Positions 1 through 7,064 of a stretch of DNA of 33,707 nucleotides are shown here, in pieces. The stretch lies in assembly GCF_001475935.1 (NCBI RefSeq), contig NZ_LDQA01000017.1:1-33707 (forward strand). Direction: 5' to 3'. This DNA is from Aureimonas ureilytica (GTDB lineage: Bacteria > Pseudomonadota > Alphaproteobacteria > Rhizobiales > Rhizobiaceae). The translations under genes and the position numbers were made by a program. The number at the start of each line of letters is the position of its first letter. The stretch's first letter is position 1. The notes under the pieces are model-generated. The model saw only the letters and a list, made by a program, of their open reading frames with translations, did no database searches and had not been told where the DNA came from.

Positions 1-30
1 TAGGTCCTGAGCCTAGGAAGCCGTTCGCCT

Positions 31-627
31 ATGAACGCACTCGATCAAACCTTGTTTGCCGCGATCAATGCCGGATCGCCGAGCTGGGACAAAACGGCAT
101 GGGTGGCCTATATCGCGGCTCGCTACGTCGTTCTGCTCATCCCCCTCCACCTCGCGATCCTATGGTTGGCTGGCACGCACCACGTTCGGCGACAGGCGCT
201 GACGTTGGCCAGCGCCCTTTTGATCGCGATCGCCATCAGTTTCGCGATCGGCGCGCTCTTTCCGACCCCGCGTCCGTTCCTGATCCCGCTCGGCCATCAG
301 TTGATCGCGCATCGGGAGAGCCCATCCTTCCCCAGCAACCATGGGCTCGTGATGTTCACCTATGCCGCTGCGATGCTGGCGCTGCGGCACTGGCGCCACG
401 CCATATGCATCGGTATCGCCGGCCTGATCGTCGCTTGGTCCCGCATCTATCTCGGTATCCACTTCCCGCTCGACATGGTCGGCGCTCTTATCCTCGCCAT
501 CGCCGCGACATGGACGGCTCGCTCGATCGATCGACGCTTCGGCCGGTCAGCGACATTGTTGCTCGAACGCGGATTCGAGCAGGCGATCGTCCGGACCACC
601 CTTTGGGTCATCAGGGGGCGAGGCTAG
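31..627 (+). CDS. PAP2-family undecaprenyl-diphosphatase (BcrC/YbjG-like)
   Basis: Predicted integral membrane lipid phosphatase of 198 aa that would recycle undecaprenyl diphosphate to the monophosphate carrier used for peptidoglycan and O-antigen synthesis. The PAP2 signature is visible: motif 1 ends in PRPF at residues 80-83, motif 2 is PSNH at 101-104, and motif 3 carries Ser137-Arg138, His144 and Asp148. The lysine of the general motif 1 is a glycine (Gly74), as in the BcrC/YbjG subgroup, which favours undecaprenyl diphosphate over other lipid phosphates. About five hydrophobic segments lie around residues 26-48, 55-76, 105-118, 124-137 and 147-162. An AGGAAG Shine-Dalgarno at 15-20 supports the ATG at 31. 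It is followed by 346 nt without a recognised gene. The family call is firm; the substrate is inferred. Confidence 0.85.
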   Translation: MNALDQTLFAAINAGSPSWDKTAWVAYIAARYVVLLIPLHLAILWLAGTHHVRRQALTLASALLIAIAISFAIGALFPTPRPFLIPLGHQLIAHRESPSFPSNHGLVMFTYAAAMLALRHWRHAICIGIAGLIVAWSRIYLGIHFPLDMVGALILAIAATWTARSIDRRFGRSATLLLERGFEQAIVRTTLWVIRGRG

Positions 628-843
628 AAACCCATGGCGGGCGTTTGCCGGCAGCCCAACCGCCGCTGCTCCATCGACGTCGCATCAGGTAGAGTCGGCC
701 GCGACCGCTTCGTTTCGAACAATCAAGCCGAAATAACGTCGGATGGATATGGGTTGCGGATCGGCGTGGCACGTCCCACGTTCCGTCTCGACCGTCATTG
801 AGGAAGGGTGGCGCGTTAAGCAACTGCGAGAGAAGCGGCCACT

Positions 844-872
844 TTGATCCGGAGGCTTCCGGTTGGTCTTAT
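844..872 (+). promoter_or_regulatory. Possible promoter of the unknown two-gene cassette
   Basis: TTGATC at 844-849 and TCTTAT at 867-872 are separated by 17 nt, each matching four of six positions of the sigma70 consensus. A start site near 879 would place the hairpin 884-912 at the very 5' end of the transcript. This is a by-eye match and of modest quality. Confidence 0.35.
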
Positions 873-883
873 TGAAGTGCGGA

Positions 884-917
884 GGGGTCCAGGCGAGGCA
901 AGCCTGGGCCCCTTCTT
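884..917 (+). terminator. Terminator-like or leader hairpin upstream of the cassette
   Basis: An 11-bp stem (884-894 with 902-912, one G-U pair) closes a 7-nt loop and is followed by TTCTT. It may be a distant terminator for the PAP2 gene, an attenuator, or a 5'-stabilising leader hairpin for the gene starting at 974. The T-tract is short, so termination strength is uncertain. Confidence 0.45.
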
Positions 918-973
918 GGTTCCAGCCGGCCGCCTGCCGTGCGCTGCTACTTCCGATACGGAGGGGAATCGCA

Positions 974-1519
974 ATGGAATGGCTGCTCGCGATCGGGAGC
1001 GCAGTTGTGGGCTTCCTCGTCGGGCGCACGATGTCGAAGGGCGGCGAGGCTCAGATGCGAGCCGCGTTCGAGAAGACCGAGCGGGACCGGATCGAGGCCG
1101 AGGTCAGATATCTCTATGAAATCCGCCGGGGCCTGGCGCAGGCACTCCTAGCAGAGGATTCGCAGGCGCTTCTGGATGCACATGCGACGGTCGCCGATTT
1201 CCAGCGCCTCGTCCGGGACGGACCGAAGGAGCGCATTGAGGCGGAGCGCACGGCCTTGGCGCTGAAATACCCGCGGTTCGAGGAGTTCGATCTCTTCGGT
1301 CTTCGTCACTTCGTCCCGACCGATCCGCAGCAGTACGAACGACGGGAGATCGTCGAGCGGTACGTCGATGTCGGGAAATTCGGCACGATCCTGGAGGGCG
1401 ACCGGTACATGGCGGCCGCGTGGAAAGAGGAGCACCTGGCACGGGACAGGCAGGTGCTGGAGCGAGCGATCGAGCGGGCATTCGATCACAACACCATCTC
1501 GGCGAGAAGGAGGCGATGA
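974..1519 (+). CDS. Unrecognised membrane-anchored protein
   Basis: Hypothetical protein of 181 aa that I do not recognise. One N-terminal hydrophobic segment (about residues 3-18, glycine-containing) is followed by a basic patch and a long, charged, probably helical region rich in Glu, Arg and Ala, so a single-pass inner-membrane protein with a cytoplasmic helical domain is likely. The start at 974 is chosen because GGAGGGG at 960-966 sits at ideal spacing; the frame is open upstream to 863, but that extension reads through the leader hairpin. Its stop overlaps the next start in an ATGA junction, so the two genes are translationally coupled. It lies beyond the 3' end of a tRNA-Pro gene, a common place for acquired DNA, but no integrase is present. 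Function is unknown. Confidence 0.6.
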   Translation: MEWLLAIGSAVVGFLVGRTMSKGGEAQMRAAFEKTERDRIEAEVRYLYEIRRGLAQALLAEDSQALLDAHATVADFQRLVRDGPKERIEAERTALALKYPRFEEFDLFGLRHFVPTDPQQYERREIVERYVDVGKFGTILEGDRYMAAAWKEEHLARDRQVLERAIERAFDHNTISARRRR

Positions 1520-1767
1520 GGCGCTACTACGCTTGGCGCCGGCCGGACGATGCGCTCGACGCCGTCTACGAGGACCGGGACTATCGTGTCGAGCGACTCT
1601 TCCGCCAGTACACGCCGGAGAACGAGTACGGTGTGACGCAGAAGGCGAACGGGATACAGACCATCTACTCCGTATACGTCTGGGACGACGGATCGGGGAA
1701 GGTATCGCACAACTACCGGCTGTCCGACGAACGGTTCGGGGACGGACGGCAAATGTTCGAGCAGTAG
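1516..1767 (+). CDS. Unrecognised small soluble protein coupled to the preceding gene
   Basis: Hypothetical protein of 83 aa without a family I recognise. It is rich in Tyr, Arg and Asp and has no signal peptide or membrane segment, so it is probably a small cytoplasmic protein. The start at 1516 is supported by an AAGGAGG Shine-Dalgarno at 1507-1513 and by the ATGA overlap with the stop of the membrane-anchored gene upstream; the frame is open further upstream but that part lies inside the neighbour. Coupling suggests that the two products act together or in fixed ratio. A hairpin with T-rich flank at 1839-1862 follows. No function is proposed. Confidence 0.6.
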   Translation: MRRYYAWRRPDDALDAVYEDRDYRVERLFRQYTPENEYGVTQKANGIQTIYSVYVWDDGSGKVSHNYRLSDERFGDGRQMFEQ

Positions 1768-1838
1768 CGGAATTTGAGCCCCTAAATCGCTCTCCTCGAC
1801 CCGCATCCGAGCCCAGGCGCGGGCCGGAACACGGGCTC

Positions 1839-1862
1839 AAACCTCGACCTGGGTCGGGGTTT
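1839..1862. terminator. Hairpin terminator between the cassette and tRNA-Pro(CGG)
   Basis: A 10-bp stem (1839-1848 with 1853-1862, one G-T wobble) closes a 4-nt loop. The outer three pairs are A-T on both sides, so it can act in both directions: for the two unknown genes on plus and for tRNA-Pro(CGG) on minus. Confidence 0.5.
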
Positions 1863-1939
1863 CGTTCGGCATATCATTCGGCTGAAAGGTCAGGCACCGG
1901 GAATGCCCATTAAATTTGCAACCAGATCAGCGGGTTGCG

Positions 1940-2016
1940 TGGTCGGAGTGGCAGGATTTGAACCTGCGACCCCCTCGTCCCGAACGAGGTGCGCTACCAG
2001 GCTGCGCTACACTCCG
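1940..2016 (-). tRNA. tRNA-Pro (anticodon CGG)
   Basis: A 77-nt minus-strand cloverleaf. The acceptor stem pairs 2010-2016 with 1944-1950, the CCA end is encoded at 1940-1942 and the discriminator is A. The anticodon stem CCTCG/CGAGG encloses a seven-base loop with anticodon CGG, which reads CCG. The T arm contains the expected GGTTCAAATCC. It shares long identical blocks with the tRNA-Pro(GGG) 2.3 kb away. Confidence 0.95.
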
Positions 2017-2028
2017 TGGCCGAGTGGG

Positions 2029-2057
2029 GATATAGCCAACGGCTCCTGAGTCGGCAA
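2029..2057 (-). promoter_or_regulatory. Promoter of tRNA-Pro(CGG)
   Basis: On the minus strand TTGCCG (2052-2057) and TATATC (2029-2034) are separated by exactly 17 nt, upstream of the tRNA 5' end at 2016. The match to sigma70 consensus is good. Confidence 0.65.
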
Positions 2058-2084
2058 CATCTTTCTACGTCTCCGGAAGAGAAT

Positions 2085-2114
2085 TCTCGATCGCCTTGGA
2101 GAGGGCGATCGAGA
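2085..2114. repeat. Perfect 11-bp inverted repeat between divergent tRNA promoters
   Basis: The arms 2085-2095 and 2104-2114 are perfectly complementary (TCTCGATCGCC and its reverse complement) around an 8-nt spacer. The centre lies near 2100, close to midway between the -35 boxes of the tRNA-Pro (2057) and tRNA-Gln (2136) promoters. Neither flank has a T-tract, so it is not a normal terminator. An operator or structural element is possible. Confidence 0.6.
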
Positions 2115-2135
2115 CGTTTCAAACGCTCATGCCAG

Positions 2136-2164
2136 TTGCCAGATCGTCCAAGCCCGACTATAGA
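2136..2164 (+). promoter_or_regulatory. Promoter of tRNA-Gln(TTG)
   Basis: TTGCCA at 2136-2141 and TATAGA at 2159-2164 are separated by 17 nt, predicting a start near 2171, some 18 nt before the tRNA. The match to consensus is strong. Confidence 0.7.
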
Positions 2165-2188
2165 AGCCTTGCACTGATCTTGGTCCTT

Positions 2189-2263
2189 TGGGGCGTAGCC
2201 AAGCGGTAAGGCAGCGGTTTTTGGTACCGCCATCCCCTGGTTCGAATCCAGGCGCCCCAGCCA
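2189..2263 (+). tRNA. tRNA-Gln (anticodon TTG)
   Basis: A 75-nt cloverleaf with acceptor stem TGGGGCG/CGCCCCA, discriminator G and encoded CCA at 2261-2263. The anticodon stem GCGGT/ACCGC encloses a loop with anticodon TTG, which reads CAA. The T arm has the standard GGTTCGAATCC. It converges on the end of the glucoamylase-like gene, with only 21 nt between them and no separate terminator. Confidence 0.95.
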
Positions 2264-2284
2264 TGAGTGTTCATCAATCTCCTA

Positions 2285-4093
2285 TCATATGTCATTGCCT
2301 GACAGCGTTGCGGCCGTCTGGATCAAGGCCAGATGGGTCAGCCCCTGCGGCATGTTCCCCAGGAAGGTGCCGTCTGACGGATCGATCATCTCGCTGAAGA
2401 TGCCCGAGCCCCGATCAAGTCCTGCGAGAATGGCTCGGAAGCGGGTCTCCGCTTCGTCGCGATGACCCAAGAGAGCCAAAGCCTCGCAATGCCAGAAGGA
2501 GCAGGCGAGGAAGCAGCCTTCGTCCGACTCGACGCCGCTGTAGCGATAGTGGAACGCGCCTGCACTCAGATGCCGGTCGATCGCCCGAATGGTCTTCTCC
2601 AGACGATCGCGACCATCGAAACCGAAGCGCACTGCGAGCGCCAGCGAAGCGTCGAAGGCGTCGCTACCGGGATAGAAGAGATAGGATTGACGCTCCTCGC
2701 ACCAGCAATGCGCGTCGATCCAGGCGGCGATCCGATCACGCGTCCGCTCCCAGCGCGGCTGACACGTTGCAGGGAGATGACCGCCGGCCGCAAGTTCCGC
2801 CGCCCGCGCCATTCCCTGCCACGCGCTGATCTTGGACATGGTGTAATGTTCGAGTTCGTTCAATTCCCAGATACCGGCGTCCTTGCGTCGCCATGCGTCC
2901 GCGCATGTATCGGCGATGTCCGCCAGAACCTCGGCGCTATGCGGGTCGATGATATGGCCAGCCGCCACGAATCGGGCCGCCGTCTCGAACAGATCGCCGT
3001 AGACGCCGAGTTGAAGCTGTTTGGCCGCCTGATTGCCGCGAACAACCGGACGGCTGTTCCTGTATCCCGGCAGATCGATCTCCTGCACCGGCTCCACGAG
3101 CGAACCGTTCAACTGGTAGCAGACATGCGTTCCATGCTCTTCGAGACGATGGATCAGCCATGTGAAGGCGGCCTTCGCTTCGGACATGGCACCGATCCGC
3201 AGGAAGGCCTTGATCGTGTAGGAGGCATCCCTGACCCAGGCATAGCGGTAATCGTAGTTCTTGTGGTTGCCGATTCCTTCCGGCAGGGAGGTCGTGGCCG
3301 CCGCCGCGATGGCGCCGGTCGGAGAATAAAGCAGAAACTTCAACGCCAGAGCGCTGCGCATCACCTCCGGCGCGAACAAGCCATCATAGCCGATCTCGGC
3401 GGACCACTCGCGCCATTCCTTGTCGGACACGTCGATCCGCCGGTCGATCTCCTCCATCTTGGCGACAACCAGAGGCTCGTTCTGGCCCGCGATGATCGCA
3501 ACGATCTCGCGCTGGCCGGCCTCGACGCAGAACCGCGCTTCGATTCCTTCATCCTCTTCGGACAGGATTTCGACGCCTGTCGTATGGCGAAACAGACCAA
3601 GCACCTCGCCCGCGTGGAAGGTCATGGCGTTGTCGTTTCGGGAGAGATAGGGGCAGATGGAATCAGCCCGGGTGCTGAAGCGCAGACGAACGGTGAACTC
3701 CACACGCCCTTCCAGCCCCTCGATCCGCCGCGCAAGCTCGCACCAGGGCAGCCGCCCGCCCGGGCCCGTATTCAACGACTCGGTCAGGACCGCGCGTCCG
3801 CTGGCCGTGGTGAAGACGGTCTCGTGGACATTGCTTCCGTCGCGATAGCCACGCTTCGTGGTGAAGGGCTCAGTGGGCGCGATCAGGAAGCAGCCGCCAT
3901 TCTGCTCCGCCAGAAGGCGGTCGAACATCGGAGGCGAATCCAGATTGGGGACGCACCACCAATCGATCGACCCATCGGCGCCGGACAAAGCTACGGAACG
4001 CCCATCGCCAAGGGCCGCATATCCACAGAGCGGGAGATACCCAAGTTCGGTCCGGTCAGGGAACGGCCCCGTTCGGGGATAGGATTTCAGCAT
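2285..4093 (-). CDS. Glycoside hydrolase family 15 (glucoamylase/trehalase-like)
   Basis: GH15 enzyme of 602 aa, expected to release glucose from alpha-glucans or to hydrolyse trehalose in the cytoplasm; no signal peptide is present. The N-terminal beta-rich domain (residues about 20-235, including DWWCVP near 44-49) precedes the catalytic (alpha/alpha)6 barrel. Diagnostic motifs are YDYRYAWVRD at 280-289, GIWE with the likely catalytic acid Glu410 followed by EHYTMSKISAW, and FSEMID with the likely base Glu568, then GNMPQGLTH at 579-587. The length is normal for bacterial GH15 proteins of the trehalase type. It sits between two proline tRNA genes and converges on tRNA-Gln. No strong Shine-Dalgarno precedes the ATG at 4093. 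The substrate cannot be settled from sequence alone. Confidence 0.9.
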   Translation of the reverse strand: MLKSYPRTGPFPDRTELGYLPLCGYAALGDGRSVALSGADGSIDWWCVPNLDSPPMFDRLLAEQNGGCFLIAPTEPFTTKRGYRDGSNVHETVFTTASGRAVLTESLNTGPGGRLPWCELARRIEGLEGRVEFTVRLRFSTRADSICPYLSRNDNAMTFHAGEVLGLFRHTTGVEILSEEDEGIEARFCVEAGQREIVAIIAGQNEPLVVAKMEEIDRRIDVSDKEWREWSAEIGYDGLFAPEVMRSALALKFLLYSPTGAIAAAATTSLPEGIGNHKNYDYRYAWVRDASYTIKAFLRIGAMSEAKAAFTWLIHRLEEHGTHVCYQLNGSLVEPVQEIDLPGYRNSRPVVRGNQAAKQLQLGVYGDLFETAARFVAAGHIIDPHSAEVLADIADTCADAWRRKDAGIWELNELEHYTMSKISAWQGMARAAELAAGGHLPATCQPRWERTRDRIAAWIDAHCWCEERQSYLFYPGSDAFDASLALAVRFGFDGRDRLEKTIRAIDRHLSAGAFHYRYSGVESDEGCFLACSFWHCEALALLGHRDEAETRFRAILAGLDRGSGIFSEMIDPSDGTFLGNMPQGLTHLALIQTAATLSGNDI

Positions 4094-4268
4094 GGAGACG
4101 GTTACTCAGGACGGACAGACAGGGCGCAGTCGCCATGCCGGTGTGATGAAGGTCCTGACCGAATGTATGTAGAGGCGACCGGGTTTCACGAGCGGTCATC
4201 GGCCGCAGGCAAACTTCGCTCCATCCGAGCGATAGAGCAGAAAGACCGCTACGATGAAATCACGGAGA

Positions 4269-4345
4269 TGGTCGGAGCGAGAGGATTCGAACCTCCGACC
4301 CCCTGAACCCCATTCAGGTGCGCTACCAGGCTGCGCTACGCTCCG
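4269..4345 (-). tRNA. tRNA-Pro (anticodon GGG)
   Basis: A 77-nt minus-strand cloverleaf. The acceptor stem pairs 4339-4345 with 4273-4279, and CCA is encoded at 4269-4271. The anticodon stem CCTGA/TCAGG encloses a loop with anticodon GGG, which reads CCC and CCU. A 24-nt block covering the D arm is identical to that in tRNA-Pro(CGG). A weak hairpin (4216-4221 with 4227-4232) downstream on minus may serve as terminator. Confidence 0.95.
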
Positions 4346-4354
4346 ACTGGACCC

Positions 4355-4383
4355 TCACTAGAAGATGATCCCGCCGGACGCAA
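4355..4383 (-). promoter_or_regulatory. Promoter of tRNA-Pro(GGG)
   Basis: On the minus strand TTGCGT (4378-4383) and TAGTGA (4355-4360) are 17 nt apart, just upstream of the tRNA 5' end at 4345. Confidence 0.55.
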
Positions 4384-4434
4384 GCCTTTTCGCAGATTCG
4401 TCGCGTCTAAATGCGAGGGCGCAGTTTCAAGAGC

Positions 4435-4478
4435 CATCCGTCTCGACGGATGCCCATGGGCACGGCGTAAGGGCATTT
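4435..4478 (+). promoter_or_regulatory. Stacked palindromes in the leader of the lipoprotein gene
   Basis: A perfect 7-bp hairpin (4435-4441 with 4446-4452) is followed directly by a 12-bp palindrome (4451-4462, TGCCCATGGGCA). The left half of that palindrome can instead pair with GGGCA at 4471-4475, which is followed by TTTT. The two pairings exclude each other, as in an attenuator, but the alternative stem is only 5 bp. No ligand-binding RNA family is recognised. Confidence 0.35.
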
Positions 4479-4526
4479 TAAACCATACTCGTTAGCTTGG
4501 ACCCTATCGAAGCCTGGGGTTGTGCC

Positions 4527-5000
4527 GTGTTCCGCAAACTCGCCGTACTGATGGGAAGTCTCGTCGCGCTTTCAGCATGCGGTTACACCTTGCGTGCGCG
4601 CATCGTGCCGTCCAGCGGACCTGTGGTCGGCCAATGTCTGGACGGATCGGCTCGGGCCTCCCGCCCGGTGAACAGAATCTGCCGCGACCGACACGACCGC
4701 GTCCGGGCGTCCTACGAAGTCGAAACGCCCTCCCCCCAGACGCCGCTCGACGCTCACGCGTCGCTGCGGCCCGGTCACTTCGACAGGCTTCGGGTGGCGG
4801 AAGTAAGCCGGCGCGACGATCTGCTGATGCCGACCTCGCTGCGCAGGCTGGACCGATTGACAGACGGTCAGTACGAACCAACCAGCCGATCCCTGAGCGA
4901 ACGTTTGGAGGCGCGCCAGCGCATGGCCCCGGTCATTGCGATGCCGAGGGTCATCGATATTTCGGCGGTGCAGTCGGCTCTTCGCGGATCTGTCGATTAG
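4527..5000 (+). CDS. Small lipoprotein of unknown function
   Basis: Predicted lipoprotein of 157 aa. Starting at the GTG at 4527, the protein opens with Arg3-Lys4, a hydrophobic stretch (residues 5-15) and a lipobox LSAC with Cys18 as the lipidation site, followed by GYTL. GGGG at 4516-4519 gives workable Shine-Dalgarno spacing. A TTG at 4497 in the same frame would add ten residues that spoil the signal peptide. The mature part is Arg/Ser-rich, without a domain I recognise, and is likely anchored to the inner or outer membrane. It converges on the merR-type gene, whose stop lies 70 nt away. Its leader contains stacked palindromes. Real coding is likely because of the lipobox; the role is unknown. 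Confidence 0.6.
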   Translation: MFRKLAVLMGSLVALSACGYTLRARIVPSSGPVVGQCLDGSARASRPVNRICRDRHDRVRASYEVETPSPQTPLDAHASLRPGHFDRLRVAEVSRRDDLLMPTSLRRLDRLTDGQYEPTSRSLSERLEARQRMAPVIAMPRVIDISAVQSALRGSVD

Positions 5001-5070
5001 GGATAAATCGTTGGCGGCATCGGAAGATGCGTTCACGGTCAGAAAGCCACGGCCGCCCGAGCCGCCGCTG

Positions 5071-5616
5071 TCAGCGAACCTGATCGAGAAGACGCTTCAG
5101 TTCCAGAAGCTCCAGAATCACGCCATTGAGGCGCGTCGCCGCATCGCCGGACAGGGAAGCCGGGCTCGGCGACATATCGCCGTCGCGCTCACGGCGCAGG
5201 AGATTTGACAGGCCGCCGCGCGGCTTTTCCGGCGTATAAACTGGCATTACTTCGTCACCGGCTTCTTCGATGTCTGCGTTGACCACGACAGCGGACGGCG
5301 GCCCTGCCCGCCCGGCCTGAAGCCGATCGAGGCCACTGAGATCACCGCCGCCGATCGCCATCACAGCGCGAGGCCCGCTTTCCCTGAGAATTCGCTGAAC
5401 ACCGCGGATCGTGAAACCGCGGACATACAAGAGGTAGCGAATCCCCTTGAGAAGCTCGACATCGTCGGGCCTGTAATAGCGCCGTCCCCCGCCCCGCTTC
5501 ATCGGCCGAATCTGCGGAAAACGAGTTTCCCAGAACCGAAGCACGTGCTGAGGCAGGTCGAGATCCTCGGCCACCTCGCTGATGGTCCGAAAGGCGTCGG
5601 CGCTCTTGTCGATCAT
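5071..5616 (-). CDS. MerR-family transcriptional regulator next to ihfA
   Basis: DNA-binding protein of 181 aa. The MerR winged helix-turn-helix lies at residues 10-80, with [14 protein letters not shown] as the first helix-turn-helix, [12 protein letters not shown] at 27-38 and [12 protein letters not shown] as the wing. The middle (90-150) is poorly conserved, and a leucine-rich helix at about 162-181 may mediate dimerisation. No metal-binding cysteines of the classical metal-sensing MerR proteins are present, so the effector is unknown. It follows ihfA with 13 nt between them and is probably co-transcribed; this ihfA-merR adjacency is widely kept in alphaproteobacteria, though the target genes are not established from this sequence. 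Confidence 0.85.
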   Translation of the reverse strand: MIDKSADAFRTISEVAEDLDLPQHVLRFWETRFPQIRPMKRGGGRRYYRPDDVELLKGIRYLLYVRGFTIRGVQRILRESGPRAVMAIGGGDLSGLDRLQAGRAGPPSAVVVNADIEEAGDEVMPVYTPEKPRGGLSNLLRRERDGDMSPSPASLSGDAATRLNGVILELLELKRLLDQVR

Positions 5617-5629
5617 GCCTTCAGGGCCA

Positions 5630-5971
5630 TCACTCGGCAGCCTTCAGCGCCGGCTGGGCGGCCAGGACGCGCCGGTCATGCGCGGCCAGGATGCGGTCCT
5701 TCATGACGTTGGAGGGTTTGAACACGGCCACGCGGCGCGGAGAGATCGGAACCTCTTCGCCGGTCTTGGGGTTTCGACCTACGCGCTCGTTCTTGGCTCG
5801 CACGAGAAAGGATCCGAAGGAAGAGATCTTGACCGCCTCACCCTTGGCGATGGTCAGGCAGATTTCTTCGAGAACGGACTCCACGAGATAGGCCGACTCG
5901 GTGCGCGAGAGACCGATCTTACGGAACACCGCCTCGGCGAGATCGGCCCGCGTCAACGTCCTGTCGCCCAT
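5630..5971 (-). CDS. ihfA: Integration host factor subunit alpha
   Basis: Nucleoid-associated DNA-bending protein of 113 aa, the alpha subunit of the IHF heterodimer that acts in recombination, replication and transcription control. The family fold is complete: [11 protein letters not shown] at 5-15, KISSFGSF at 48-55, and the DNA-intercalating beta arm RNPKTGE at 66-72 with Pro68. The ATG at 5971 is chosen because it matches the usual MGxxTxTRADL start and has AGGGGAAA as Shine-Dalgarno; the frame extends 22 codons further upstream without family similarity. It lies 118 nt downstream of fabH, room enough for its own promoter, and is followed by the merR-type gene. The C-terminal tail of about 15 residues is longer than in E. 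coli. Confidence 0.95.
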   Translation of the reverse strand: MGDRTLTRADLAEAVFRKIGLSRTESAYLVESVLEEICLTIAKGEAVKISSFGSFLVRAKNERVGRNPKTGEEVPISPRRVAVFKPSNVMKDRILAAHDRRVLAAQPALKAAE

Positions 5972-6089
5972 GCGTTTCCCCTGCTCAAATTCCTGACGCG
6001 ACGTTGCTCCCGGCCCCCACAGCCTCTCGGGAAACATCCGCCATCACAATCGAAAATACCGAAAAACGTAGCGCAATCAAGCCGTCAGC

Positions 6090-7064
6090 TTACCAGCGGA
6101 CGACCACCGCACCCCAGGTGAAGCCACCGCCCATCGCTTCGAGGAGCACGAGATCGCCCGGTTTGATGCGCCCGTCCCGGCGCGCCACGTCGAGCGCGAG
6201 CGGGATGGAGGCTGCCGAGGTGTTGCCATGACGATCTACGGTCATGACCACCTTTTCCGGCGCGATGCCGAGTTTCTTGGCGGAGGCGTCGATGATGCGG
6301 CGGTTGGCCTGATGCGGCACGAACCAATCGATATCGTCGGCCGTGATGCCCAGAGCGGCAAAGGAATCCTCCACCACGTCCGTGATCATCCCGACCGCGT
6401 GCTTGAAGACCTCGCGGCCTTCCATGCGGAGCTGACCAACCGTGCCGGTTGTGGACGGGCCGCCATCGACGTAAAGCTTCTCGAAATGCGAACCGTCCGA
6501 GCGCAGCTTGGCGGTAAGAATGCCGCGCCCCGCCTCGCTCTCCTCTTCGCGCCGCTCCAGAACCACAGCAGCCGCGCCATCGCCGAAGAGGACGCAGGTC
6601 GTTCGGTCGGTCCAGTCGAGAATTCGGCTGAAGGTCTCGGCGCCAATCACCAGCGCTCGGCGCGCCAGACCGGAGCGCAGGTGCAGATCGGCGGTCGTCA
6701 GCGCATAGACGAAGCCGCTGCATACCGCCTGTAGGTCGAACGCATAGCCTGCGGTGATGCCGAGCCGGCGCTGGATCTGAACGGCCGAGGCCGGAAACGT
6801 ATTGTCGGGCGTTGCCGTCGCCACAATGATGAGGTCGATATCGTCTGGCGCCAGACCGGCGGCGGCAAGAGCCTCTCGCGCGGCCCTCTCGCCCAGCGAA
6901 ACCGTGGTTTCCCCCTCGCCCGCGATATGGCGCTGCTTGATTCCGGTGCGCTGCTGAATCCAGTCGTCGCTGGTTTCGACGAGGCTTTCCATCTCGGCAT
7001 TGGTCATGACGCGCTGGGGCAGCGCCGAGCCGGTTCCGAGGATGACGGAGCGGAGAATGGTCAT
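6090..7064 (-). CDS. fabH: 3-oxoacyl-[ACP] synthase III (KASIII)
   Basis: Thiolase-fold enzyme of 324 aa that starts fatty acid synthesis by condensing an acyl-CoA primer with malonyl-ACP. The catalytic triad is visible: Cys115 in AVCSGF, His251 in [10 protein letters not shown] and Asn281 in [10 protein letters not shown]. The N-terminal WIQQRTGI (35-42) and the C-terminal GGGFTWG are also family hallmarks, and the length is normal. Its ATG overlaps the plsX stop by four bases, so translation is coupled to plsX. The plsX-fabH order links phospholipid and fatty acid initiation, as in most bacteria. Whether it prefers straight or branched primers cannot be read from the sequence. Confidence 0.97.
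   Translation of the reverse strand: MTILRSVILGTGSALPQRVMTNAEMESLVETSDDWIQQRTGIKQRHIAGEGETTVSLGERAAREALAAAGLAPDDIDLIIVATATPDNTFPASAVQIQRRLGITAGYAFDLQAVCSGFVYALTTADLHLRSGLARRALVIGAETFSRILDWTDRTTCVLFGDGAAAVVLERREEESEAGRGILTAKLRSDGSHFEKLYVDGGPSTTGTVGQLRMEGREVFKHAVGMITDVVEDSFAALGITADDIDWFVPHQANRRIIDASAKKLGIAPEKVVMTVDRHGNTSAASIPLALDVARRDGRIKPGDLVLLEAMGGGFTWGAVVVRW

Larger units (their letters stand above)
628..973. other. Intergenic stretch without a recognisable gene
   Basis: No open frame on either strand here looks coding: the candidates are arginine-rich or lack a plausible start. The only structure I can support is near the right end, where a possible sigma70-type promoter (844-872) is followed at once by a GC-rich hairpin (884-912) and then the Shine-Dalgarno of the next gene. 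No tRNA, repeat array or insertion sequence end is seen. Confidence 0.5.

Noticed and set aside
1766-1785. Partial resemblance to the tRNA-Pro 3' end as an attachment-site copy
   Set aside because: Only a short stretch (GGAATTTGAGCC versus GGATTTGAACC) is similar, with mismatches; too little for an att site.
2462-4306. 614-codon open frame on plus across the GH15 gene
   Set aside because: It is antisense to a clear GH15 enzyme with catalytic motifs, runs through the tRNA-Pro gene, and its product is low-complexity and Arg/Gly-rich. High GC at third positions opens such frames.
5017-5030. Hairpin between the lipoprotein and merR-type genes as terminator
   Set aside because: Only a 5-bp stem with GGAA loop and no T-tract on either strand.
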